Assembly (NCBI GenBank): GCA_964446285.1
Contig: CAYUNT010000001.1
Coordinates: 7,246-71,245, forward strand
Direction: 5' to 3'
Origin: CAYUNT01 sp964446285
GTDB taxonomy: Bacteria > Sumerlaeota > Sumerlaeia > SLMS01 > CAYUNT01
DNA length: 64,000 nt
Both the position numbers and the translations under genes were made by a program. Positions 33,839-41,058 of this stretch are shown piece by piece (within the stretch, counting starts at the first letter, position 1; each line of letters starts with the position of its first letter). The notes under the pieces are model-generated. The model ran no database searches. It worked only from the letters and a program-made list of their open reading frames with translations, and was not told the DNA's origin.

Positions 33839-35008
33839 CTATTTGTCCAGATACTGAATTTCGCCCATGACATCGTTCACGAAATCTTCGCCGGGCAGGC
33901 CCTTTTCCGCAGCCATCTTCCGATAGTCGTCGATGATAGGGGCAACGGCGGCCCGCCAGCGCTCGGATTCGTCGGCCGAAAGTGAAATCATCTGTTTCTT
34001 GAGTTCCTTGACAAACTCACGTCCGTCTTCGTCGGCCTTATCCCACGCAGCACCGTGTTTGTCCACCCACTCACGATTGACTTGCGTGATGATGGCCTGA
34101 ATGTCCGCGGGGAGTTTTTCCCAAACACTTTTGTTCATAACGACAAACATGGCCGTCGTGTATCCAACCGCCGTGCTGTCGGTAACGCTCTGAATGACTT
34201 CTCCCTGTTTCCATCCCTTGAGGGTTTCAATCGGGCACAGCGTCGCGTCCACAACGCCCTTCTGAAGCGCCTCGTAGGTTTCGCCCTGGCTCATGCCAAC
34301 CGGCGCGCCGCCGAGCTTCTCGACTATTTTCGCCGAAAGACCTGTCGCGCGAACCTTCAATCCCTTGATGTCTTCGAGTTTTTCGACGGGTTTTTTCGAG
34401 GCTAGGATGCCCGGGCCATGCGCATGAACATAAAGAACATGCACATCAGACACTTCTTTTGGATTGTATTTTAGCACCATATCCGTGGCAACGCGCGTGG
34501 CGATGCGTCCGTTCGGATAGCCCAGAGGAAGATCAAGCCCTTCGAGCAACGGAAAACGGCCTGGGGTATAGGCAAAGCAACTCATGCCAATATCAGAGAT
34601 TCCTTTTACAACGCCGTCATAGCATTGCGGCGCTTTTGTGAGGGCTCCACAGGGGAAAACGGTGATCTTAACTTGTTCTTTTGTGCGCGCTTCGACTTCT
34701 TTGGCCCAATCGCAGGCAGTAATGCACTGAATATGCGTCGGCGGGAAAAAGATGCTGTAACGCAGATTGAATGTGCCTTTTTCGCGCGCCTGGAGAGCTG
34801 GCGCCTTTGAAGTTGCTTCTGACGTCGCTGCGTCCGCTTTTGCGGAAACCGGTCTTCCTTGCACAGCGGATTTTGCCTGGGCGTCCGCTTTGACCGGTGG
34901 CGCCGTAATTTGCGCTGTCGCCTGAGAGAATACCAATAGCAACGCCGCTGCCAGAATACCCCCCAGCCAGCAAGTGCGTGTGCACCGAATAGAAGCTTGA
35001 GTCATCAT
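33839..35008 (-). CDS. dctP: TRAP transporter solute-binding protein (DctP)
   Basis: 389-residue periplasmic receptor. A signal peptide (residues ~10-33, ending TATAQI-like) is followed by an Ala/Lys-rich linker of ~45 residues, then the DctP fold: YSIFFPPTHIQCITACDWAKEV-type start, VKITVFPCGALTKAPQ, LEDIKGLKVRATG with the conserved Arg that usually holds a carboxylate, and GMSQGETYEALQKGVVDATL. The ATG at 35008 lies 10 nt after GGGAG (35019-35023); the TTG at 35017 is too close to that site. First gene of dctPQM. The long linker before the fold is longer than usual. Confidence 0.92.
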   Translation of the reverse strand: MMTQASIRCTRTCWLGGILAAALLLVFSQATAQITAPPVKADAQAKSAVQGRPVSAKADAATSEATSKAPALQAREKGTFNLRYSIFFPPTHIQCITACDWAKEVEARTKEQVKITVFPCGALTKAPQCYDGVVKGISDIGMSCFAYTPGRFPLLEGLDLPLGYPNGRIATRVATDMVLKYNPKEVSDVHVLYVHAHGPGILASKKPVEKLEDIKGLKVRATGLSAKIVEKLGGAPVGMSQGETYEALQKGVVDATLCPIETLKGWKQGEVIQSVTDSTAVGYTTAMFVVMNKSVWEKLPADIQAIITQVNREWVDKHGAAWDKADEDGREFVKELKKQMISLSADESERWRAAVAPIIDDYRKMAAEKGLPGEDFVNDVMGEIQYLDK

Positions 35009-35079
35009 GGCAATCAATCTCCCGTTTGTTTCCGAAATTGGGAACCCTGCATAAGGACGTCCCTTGCGCCTGATCCCAA

Positions 35080-35108
35080 AAGATGAAAGGATGCATCGAA
35101 GGTGTCAA
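35080..35108 (-). promoter_or_regulatory. Candidate promoter of the TRAP operon
   Basis: On the minus strand TTGACA (35108-35103), 17-nt spacer, then CATCTT (35085-35080), about 70 nt before the dctP start. The -35 is perfect, the -10 weak. Confidence 0.45.
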
Positions 35109-35115
35109 GCGATTT

Positions 35116-35159
35116 GGACATGCTCATGTATGTCCATCGAACATGCTCCAGGCATGTTC
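35116..35159. promoter_or_regulatory. Two palindromes between glnS end and the TRAP promoter
   Basis: GGACAT-N8-ATGTCC (35116-35135) and GAACATGC-N5-GCATGTTC (35139-35159). They lie just upstream of the candidate TRAP promoter and just downstream of the glnS stop, so they could be operators or a terminator stem; no T-tract follows. Confidence 0.4.
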
Positions 35160-35181
35160 ATTCGCCTATTGTGCCGGATTC

Positions 35182-36960
35182 TTATGCGCCTTGCTGCGAT
35201 TTTTGAATCTTCGCCCAGGCGTCGCGCAGCGTCACCGTCCGGTTGAAAACCAACTTTCCGCCTGCCGAATCCGGGTCCGCGCAGAAGTAGCCCAACCGCT
35301 CGAACTGGAAGATCGCGCCCGGGGCCGATCCCGCCAAACTCGGCTCCACCCATGCCTCTGGAACGGTGATGATGGACTCCGGATTCAGATTGGTTTTCCA
35401 GTCCGCGCCCTCGGGAACATCGCTCGGATCGGGCTTGCTAAGGAGGTATTCGTAAAGGCGCGCCTCGGCTTTGAGGGCGTGGGCGGCAGAAACCCAGTGG
35501 AGGGTCGCCTTCACCTTGCGTCCGTCGGGGGAGTCGCCGCCGCGCGTGGCCGGATCATACGTGCAGCGCAGTTCGACGATTTCGCCTGTTTTGGGGTCTT
35601 TCACGACCTCGCGGCAGGTGATGAAATAGGCGTAACGCAGGCGCACCTCGCGCCCAGGCGCCAGGCGGAAGAACTTCTTTGGCGGATTTTCCATGAAGTC
35701 TTCCTGCTCGATGTAGAGCACGCGCGAGAACGGCACTTTGCGGGTTCCAGCGGCGGCGTCCTCGGGATTGTTGATCGCGTCGAGTTCTTCGGACTTGCCC
35801 TCGGGGTAGTTTTCGATGACGACGCGCAGCGGACGCAACACGGCCATGCGGCGCGGGGCACATTTGTTGAGGTCCTCGCGCACGCAATCCTCAAGCAGCG
35901 CGGCATCGACGGTCGAATCGGCCTTCGCAACCCCGATGCGCCGGCAAAATTCGCGGATCGACGCCGGAGTGAAACCGCGCCGCCTCATGCCGGAAATCGT
36001 CGGCAGGCGCGGGTCGTCCCAGCCGCTCACGAGGCCCTCGCGAACGAGTTCGAGCAACTTGCGCTTGCTCATCACGGTATAAGTCATGTTGAGGCGCGCG
36101 AACTCAATCTGTTGAGGATGATACGCGCCGAGTTCATCGAGGAACCAATCATAGAGCGGACGGTGCGCTTCGAATTCCAGCGTGCAGATCGAGTGCGTAA
36201 TGCGCTCGACCGAGTCCTCCAGCCCGTGCGCCCAGTCATACATCGGATAGATGCACCATTTGTCGCCCGTGCGGTGGTGGCTGGCGTGGAGGATGCGATA
36301 CATCACCGGATCGCGCATGTTGAGGTTTGGGTGGGCCATGTCGATTTTTGCGCGCAGCGTGCGCGAGCCATCGGGGAATTCCCCGGCACGCATCCGCATA
36401 AACAGATCGAGATTTTCCTCGACCGAACGGTTGCGATACGGGCTTTCGCGCCCCGGCTGCGTGAGGGTTCCGCGGTGCTGGCGGACTTCCTCCGAGTTTA
36501 GATCGCAAACGTAGGCTTTGCCCTTTTTCACAAGTTGCACCGCATATTCAAACATCTGATCGAAATAATCCGATGCGAAATACAAGTGCTTGCCCCAGTC
36601 CCATCCGAGCCAGCGCACATCGCCGATGATCGACTGCACGTATTCATCTTCTTCCGTGCAGGGGTTTGTGTCGTCGAAACGCAAATGACACTCGCCGCCG
36701 AATTCCGACGCGATGCCAAAGTTGAGACAGATCGACTTCGCGTGTCCGATATGCAGATAGCCATTGGGTTCGGGCGGAAACCGCGTGACCACGCGCCCGC
36801 CCCACTTGTTGGTTTTCAGGTCATCGACAACGATCGAGCGCACAAAATCCGACGGTGCGGCAGGCTTGGCTTCGCCTGCTTTTTCGCCGGATTTTTCGGC
36901 ATTATTATCCTTTTCCGGATAATTTTCCTTGGCGATGTGAGAAGAATCGGAATCGTTCAT
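35182..36960 (-). CDS. glnS: Glutaminyl-tRNA synthetase
   Basis: 592-residue class I synthetase charging tRNA-Gln. The HIGH signature is PPEPNGYLHIGHAKS near residue 63-75, the second motif is VMSKRKL, and the long C-terminal beta-barrel anticodon-binding region (from PRRMAVLRPLRVVIENYPEG) is complete. The chosen ATG at 36960 gives a ~36-residue charged, Ala/Lys/Glu-rich N-terminal extension before the conserved FVRSIVVDDL. Upstream frame to 37161 has no homology. No strong Shine-Dalgarno. A GlnRS means Gln-tRNA can be made directly rather than only through amidation of Glu-tRNA. Confidence 0.96.
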   Translation of the reverse strand: MNDSDSSHIAKENYPEKDNNAEKSGEKAGEAKPAAPSDFVRSIVVDDLKTNKWGGRVVTRFPPEPNGYLHIGHAKSICLNFGIASEFGGECHLRFDDTNPCTEEDEYVQSIIGDVRWLGWDWGKHLYFASDYFDQMFEYAVQLVKKGKAYVCDLNSEEVRQHRGTLTQPGRESPYRNRSVEENLDLFMRMRAGEFPDGSRTLRAKIDMAHPNLNMRDPVMYRILHASHHRTGDKWCIYPMYDWAHGLEDSVERITHSICTLEFEAHRPLYDWFLDELGAYHPQQIEFARLNMTYTVMSKRKLLELVREGLVSGWDDPRLPTISGMRRRGFTPASIREFCRRIGVAKADSTVDAALLEDCVREDLNKCAPRRMAVLRPLRVVIENYPEGKSEELDAINNPEDAAAGTRKVPFSRVLYIEQEDFMENPPKKFFRLAPGREVRLRYAYFITCREVVKDPKTGEIVELRCTYDPATRGGDSPDGRKVKATLHWVSAAHALKAEARLYEYLLSKPDPSDVPEGADWKTNLNPESIITVPEAWVEPSLAGSAPGAIFQFERLGYFCADPDSAGGKLVFNRTVTLRDAWAKIQKSQQGA

Positions 36961-37157
36961 GGGAGCATCTAGGATGAAAATAAAGAATGATAGAAATCCA
37001 TTCGCAAAATTATGCGATGGAATCTCAGACAGGAAATGAAAAACCTGTCTGGCCCGGCATTGTGCGCAGCGCGGGCGCGAAATCAACGCCGATTCAGCCT
37101 GCTTCTTGCGATGCGCACGCAAAACCCGAAGACCAGGATATATTGGGTTGCTGTCCC

Positions 37158-37207
37158 TCAATATCCTTCAATATCGTTCCTCAATATCGTCGCTGTTTCT
37201 CAATATC
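37158..37207. repeat. Four copies of TCAATATC
   Basis: Copies at 37158-37165, 37168-37175, 37181-37188 and 37200-37207 (steps of 10, 13 and 19 bp), ending 15 bp before the -35 of the AbrB-Doc promoter. Possible binding sites for a regulator. Confidence 0.65.
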
Positions 37208-37221
37208 CGTGCAATGCCGTA

Positions 37222-37251
37222 TTGACTCCGCGTCGAGGGCGGTGATACATA
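37222..37251 (+). promoter_or_regulatory. Sigma-70-type promoter of the AbrB-Doc module
   Basis: TTGACT (37222-37227), 18-nt spacer, TACATA (37246-37251), 36 nt before the antitoxin start. Confidence 0.6.
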
Positions 37252-37287
37252 GTTGTCACAATGATGCATCGCATGGAGGTGGCGCAG

Positions 37288-37515
37288 ATGGTGAAGAGTT
37301 TTGTCAAACACGGAAACAGCATGGCCCTGGTGATCGAAAAGCCAATCCTCGATCTGCTGGGCGCGGACGCCGAGACGTCGTTCGACATTGCAACCGACGG
37401 TCAGGCGCTTGTATTGACGCCAGTGCGCGATCCCAAGCGCGGAAAGGCTTTTCGCGCCGCCCTCGACAGGGCCAATCGCAAGTATGCCAAGGACCTCGAA
37501 CGGCTTGCGGAATAG
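37288..37515 (+). CDS. AbrB/MazE-type antitoxin
   Basis: 75-residue protein with a swapped-hairpin AbrB fold signature: VKSFVKHGNSMALVIEKPIL, the pattern of MazE/AbrB DNA-binding domains, followed by a basic C-terminal helix rich in K/R that would wrap the toxin. The ATG at 37288 has GGAGG at 37275-37279 with 8-nt spacing; the upstream ATG at 37261 lacks one. The Doc-type toxin gene starts 3 nt after the stop. As in other type II modules, it probably represses its own promoter through the repeats just upstream. Confidence 0.82.
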   Translation: MVKSFVKHGNSMALVIEKPILDLLGADAETSFDIATDGQALVLTPVRDPKRGKAFRAALDRANRKYAKDLERLAE

Positions 37516-37518
37516 GCG

Positions 37519-37908
37519 ATGCGCGTCATCTTTCTTTCGCTGGCGGAAGTGCTGGAGATTCATCAGGACCAGATCGCGCGCTATGGCGGGACGCCCGGCA
37601 CGCGCGATCTGAACCTTCTGAAGTCCGCGCTGGCCATGCCGGCGGCGGCGTTTGGCGGCCGCTTCCTGCACACCGACATTTTCGAGATGGCCGCCGCTTA
37701 TCTCTTTCACATCGTCCAGAACCATCCCTTCCTTGACGGCAACAAGCGTGTGGGCGCCGTCGCCGCCATCGTTTTCCTTTCGATGAATGGATGCGAGTTC
37801 GACGCGCTGGAGGGTGTCCTATATGAATGTGTAATCGCCCTTGCCCGCGGCGAGCAAACCAAAGCGGAGGCGGCTGTCTTTCTGCGCAAGCACGGCGAAA
37901 ATTGTTAG
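37519..37908 (+). CDS. doc: Doc-family (death-on-curing) toxin
   Basis: 129-residue Fic-fold toxin. The catalytic motif reads HPFLDGNKRVG, the Doc form in which Lys replaces the Gly of Fic GNGR; Doc of phage P1 phosphorylates and inactivates EF-Tu. N-terminal GGTPGTRDLNLLKSALAMP is the usual Doc start after the first helix. Paired here with an AbrB-type antitoxin, whereas the classical partner is Phd. Active-site residues look intact. Confidence 0.88.
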   Translation: MRVIFLSLAEVLEIHQDQIARYGGTPGTRDLNLLKSALAMPAAAFGGRFLHTDIFEMAAAYLFHIVQNHPFLDGNKRVGAVAAIVFLSMNGCEFDALEGVLYECVIALARGEQTKAEAAVFLRKHGENC

Positions 37909-37965
37909 GTTCATTTTTTCGCAAGGCCACCTATCGCGGCGCGTCTTTCTTCGTGGTTGACTAAG

Positions 37966-37997
37966 GTGCGCACTAAGTGCACACTATAAGTGCGCAC
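37966..37997 (+). promoter_or_regulatory. Triple GTGCxCAC operator upstream of the Phd-PIN module
   Basis: GTGCGCAC at 37966-37973, a variant GTGCACAC at 37977-37984 and GTGCGCAC at 37990-37997, each followed by an A/T-rich step. The last copy ends 19 nt before the antitoxin ATG. TTGACT at 37957 and TATAAG at 37985 flank or overlap the repeats, so a bound repressor would block transcription. Confidence 0.6.
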
Positions 37998-38016
37998 ATG
38001 AAATGGAGGCGCAATA

Positions 38017-38262
38017 ATGAAAGCAACCATTTTGGACATGCGGCGAAATCCCAAGAAAATCCTCGACGCGATTGCCGGTGGTGAGACGGTCACGCTCACC
38101 AACCGCGGCAAGCTCGTCGCCTCGATCGAACCGATCCGCGACAGCCAGCGCCCCAGCGCCGCCCAGCATGAGGCGTTCGGCCTGTGGGCCGATCGCCCCG
38201 AGATGAGCGATCCATCGGCTTATGTCCGCAGGCTCAGAAGGGGGCGCTTCGATACTTTTTGA
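38017..38262 (+). CDS. Phd/YefM-type antitoxin
   Basis: 81 residues. The N-terminal half (ILDMRRNPKKILDAIAGGET, then VTLTNRGKLVASIEPI) is the Phd/YefM DNA-binding fold; the C-terminal part is a short basic tail that would contact the toxin. GGAGG at 38005-38009 gives 7-nt spacing to the ATG. Its 3' end overlaps the PIN toxin start by 41 nt. Expected to autoregulate through the GTGCxCAC repeats directly upstream. Confidence 0.82.
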   Translation: MKATILDMRRNPKKILDAIAGGETVTLTNRGKLVASIEPIRDSQRPSAAQHEAFGLWADRPEMSDPSAYVRRLRRGRFDTF

Positions 38263-38629
38263 CACCGATGTGCTGATCTGGGCGTTGCGCGGAAATACGC
38301 GCGCGGCCAAGGTAATCGACGAGGCGGATCGTCTGGCGCTTTCGGTAGTGAGTTACATGGAGTTGCTGCAGGGCGCTCTCGACAAGCGAGACCTGCGCCT
38401 GATTAAGGCTTTTCTGGCGGACCTCGGCTTCCAGATTGTGCCGCTCTCGGAGAACATCGGCCACCGCGCATCGATTTACATTGAGGAATACGGCCTGAAG
38501 TCCAACCTCCGCCTTGCTGATGCCCTGATCGCCGCGACAGCCGCGGAGAACGAGATGACTCTTTGCACGGCAAACGCCAAGGACTATCGGACCATTTCCG
38601 AAGTCGAATTGAAGGTGTTCCGCCCATAG
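38222..38629 (+). CDS. vapC: PIN-domain ribonuclease toxin (VapC-type)
   Basis: 135 residues with the four PIN acidic positions: FDTDVLIWAL, SVVSYMELLQG, RLADALIAATA and TANAKDYR. PIN toxins are metal-dependent ribonucleases that cut tRNA or rRNA. The ATG at 38222 is inside the end of the Phd gene; no alternative start before the FDTDVLIW strand is better. Translational coupling is likely. Pairing of PIN with Phd is known but less classical than with VapB. Confidence 0.85.
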   Translation: MSAGSEGGASILFDTDVLIWALRGNTRAAKVIDEADRLALSVVSYMELLQGALDKRDLRLIKAFLADLGFQIVPLSENIGHRASIYIEEYGLKSNLRLADALIAATAAENEMTLCTANAKDYRTISEVELKVFRP

Positions 38630-38821
38630 CCTTATTGGTTCGCTTTTCGCCTCGCCAGAAGCCCGAACGTGCGGATTCGGTTTGGGCTTTCCACCGCAAC
38701 GGCCTGTGTGTATAGGGTTTGGGGTCAAGTCGGCGCTGGTTCGCGCTGGGCAAAAGTATCTGCGTGCCGCCCCGCAGATGCATTTGCTCCCTATTCCATT
38801 CTGTCTCTCCGGAACTTTTTC

Positions 38822-39883
38822 ATGAAGGCATGGCTTCGTTCTGTCTTTGGAATTCAGCAATCGGGCCTTCTCCTCGTCATTTTCGCGCTTGGGTGCGTGC
38901 TGGCATTTTTCGCCGGCCAGCACGAGGACCGTCTCACGGGAGAGATGGTTAATAACTTCCTCAACTCGCATACGCTGCTTCAAACGGCGACCGACGCGAG
39001 TTTCTTCGCGCTAATGGCCATCGGCGCAACGCTCGTTATCATCTCGGGCGGGATCGACCTTTCGGTGGGTTCAGTTTATGCGCTCTCGGGCGTGACGATG
39101 GCGCTGGCGTTGCGGACGCTGACGCCCGGCGGCGGATGGGAGTCGGTCGCGCTCGGACTCGCTGTGTGCATCGGCGTGAGCCTCGCCTGCGGGCTTTTCA
39201 ACGGCTTCATGATCGTCGGTTTGCGCGTGCATCCTTTCATCATTACGCTTGGGACGATGTGGGTTTTCCGCGGAATCGCGTTTGTTTCGAGCGAGGCGCA
39301 GAGCATCCTTGTCCCAGACGCGCTCACGGGCGTTGTCAAGGCGCCGCTCGGCTTGGGCGAGACGCTCCATCCCGTGCCGTTGTTGATTATGGTGCTCGTA
39401 ACGGCGGCGGGCGCGATTTACCTTTCGCGGACGGTGATGGGCCGCCACATCTTCGCCGTCGGGGGCAATACGGAGGCGGCGCGTTACTGCGGACTGCGGG
39501 TGAACCGCGTGCTCGTCGGGGTTTATGCGCTCTCGGGATTGTCGGCGGGCATTGCGGCGTTTCTCGGGTGCGGCTATTACGGGTCCTCCTCTTGCGCCGA
39601 CGCCTCGGGATACGAGTTGTATGTCATTGCGTCGGCGGTTGTGGGCGGCGCGAGCCTGAGCGGCGGACGCGGAAGCGCCGTGAGCGCCACACTCGGCGCG
39701 CTCCTCATCATCCTCATCCGCCAATCGATCCGCACGCTGCGTCTCGACCAGAACTACGAGTGGATCATCATCGGCTGCGCGATTGTAGTGGCGGTGGTGC
39801 TCGACCAATTGAACGCGCGTATGACGGCCCGGCGCATGTTGGGCGCGCGCGCCGCTGAAGCCGCCAAGGCACAGTCATCCTGA
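38822..39883 (+). CDS. Sugar ABC transporter permease (RbsC/BPD_transp_2 family)
   Basis: 353-residue inner-membrane protein with about ten spans. Hallmarks: ALMAIGATLVIISGGIDLSV in the first third, NGFMIVGLRVHPFIITLGTM and ISRTVMGR-like LSRTVMGRHIFAVGGNTEAA with YCGLRV, then VVGGASLSGGRGS, all typical of ribose/galactose-class permeases. The ATG at 38822 fits a short basic N-terminus before the first helix; upstream codons to 38669 have no homology. The lipoprotein receptor gene follows after 61 nt and the ATPase after that. Confidence 0.9.
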   Translation: MKAWLRSVFGIQQSGLLLVIFALGCVLAFFAGQHEDRLTGEMVNNFLNSHTLLQTATDASFFALMAIGATLVIISGGIDLSVGSVYALSGVTMALALRTLTPGGGWESVALGLAVCIGVSLACGLFNGFMIVGLRVHPFIITLGTMWVFRGIAFVSSEAQSILVPDALTGVVKAPLGLGETLHPVPLLIMVLVTAAGAIYLSRTVMGRHIFAVGGNTEAARYCGLRVNRVLVGVYALSGLSAGIAAFLGCGYYGSSSCADASGYELYVIASAVVGGASLSGGRGSAVSATLGALLIILIRQSIRTLRLDQNYEWIIIGCAIVVAVVLDQLNARMTARRMLGARAAEAAKAQSS

Positions 39884-39944
39884 TCAGGAGTTTATACACA
39901 GCAATTTACGCAATGAAGCGCCAATAATCGAAAAGGAGAATCCC

Positions 39945-41045
39945 ATGAAAACCCAACTGAGAAGGCCCATTTTGCTGGTTCTGGCGGCCTGCGCCGCCTT
40001 TTGTCTGTCGCAATGCAAGTCGTCAGAAAGCGGCGGCAAAGCAAAGCCGTCCGGCGGTTCGGAAGTGAAGGCCGCCGCCCCCGCAAAAGCGGAAGCCCCC
40101 GCCAAATCCGGCGCGGCGGCGGCAAAAAAGTCGCTCCGCATCGCAATGATCGCGAAGAGTTCCACGAACCCTGTCTTCCTCTCGGCCCGCACGGGAGCCG
40201 AGGCGGCGGCCCGCGATCTTTCAAAGACGACCGGCGTCGAAATCACCATCGACTGGCGCACGCCGCCGACAGAAGATGGCCAGGTTCAGGCCCAACGCAT
40301 GGCCCAATCTGTGAACGAAGGCGCGGACGCGATCCTGCTCTCGTGCTCTGACGCGGGCAAACTCACTGGCGCGATCAATGACGCCGTTGGACGCGGCGTG
40401 CCCGTCATGACCTTCGATAGCGACGCCCCGCAGTCGAAACGCTTCGCTTTCTACGGAGTCGATGATCTCCAGACCGGGCAGGCTGTCATGAAAGAACTGG
40501 CCAGCCAGCTCGGCGGCAAGGGCGCAATCGCCATCCTCGCCGGCAATCAGAACGCCCCGAATCTCCAGAAGCGCGTCGAGGGCGTAAAACAGGAGGCCGC
40601 CAAGTCGCCGGGCATCAAGATCGTCGGCGCATTCTACCACGCCGAAACGCCGCAGGACGCCGCCGCCGAAGTGCTGCGCGTGCAGGGCGCGTATCCGGAA
40701 ATCAATGGCTGGGCGATGGTTGGCGGCTGGCCGCTCTTCACGACGACGCTCCTTAAGGACCTCGATCCGGCGAAGGTGAAAGTTGTGGCAGTCGATGCGC
40801 TCCCGGCCGAACTCCCTTATATCGAAAAGGGAATCGCACCCGTCTTGCTCGCGCAGCCGACATATCGCTGGGGGTATGTGTCGGTCGAAAAAATCGTGGA
40901 CAAGATGATCCTTGGCAAAGAAGTGCCTGTCATCAATCGCATGGAACTCGTGCGCGTGAGCCGCGAGAACCTGGGCGAATGGGCGCGCCAACTCAAGGAA
41001 TGGGGTTTCACCGACGTGCCGGAGTCATTCCTGAACATGAAGTAG
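39945..41045 (+). CDS. Sugar ABC transporter substrate-binding lipoprotein
   Basis: 366 residues. Signal peptide with lipobox LSQC near residue 24, a Lys/Ala-rich linker, then a periplasmic-binding-protein fold of the ribose class: RIAMIAKSSTNPVFLSARTG, DAILLSCSDAGKLTGAINDA, GVPVMTFDSDAP, FYGVDDLQTGQAV, AILAGNQNAPN. AGGAG lies about 10 nt before the ATG. Second gene of the importer. The family binds aldoses or related sugars; the ligand is not predictable here. Confidence 0.9.
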   Translation: MKTQLRRPILLVLAACAAFCLSQCKSSESGGKAKPSGGSEVKAAAPAKAEAPAKSGAAAAKKSLRIAMIAKSSTNPVFLSARTGAEAAARDLSKTTGVEITIDWRTPPTEDGQVQAQRMAQSVNEGADAILLSCSDAGKLTGAINDAVGRGVPVMTFDSDAPQSKRFAFYGVDDLQTGQAVMKELASQLGGKGAIAILAGNQNAPNLQKRVEGVKQEAAKSPGIKIVGAFYHAETPQDAAAEVLRVQGAYPEINGWAMVGGWPLFTTTLLKDLDPAKVKVVAVDALPAELPYIEKGIAPVLLAQPTYRWGYVSVEKIVDKMILGKEVPVINRMELVRVSRENLGEWARQLKEWGFTDVPESFLNMK

Positions 41046-41058
41046 AGGCCGCGCCGCG

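Larger units (their letters stand above)
36961..37287. other. Intergenic region upstream of the first toxin-antitoxin module
   Basis: About 325 bp without a supported gene. It contains four copies of TCAATATC (37158-37207) and a promoter (37222-37251). Confidence 0.6.

Noticed and set aside
35083..36501. 472-codon open frame opposite glnS
   Set aside because: Antisense to a complete GlnRS; composition is that of a mirror frame.
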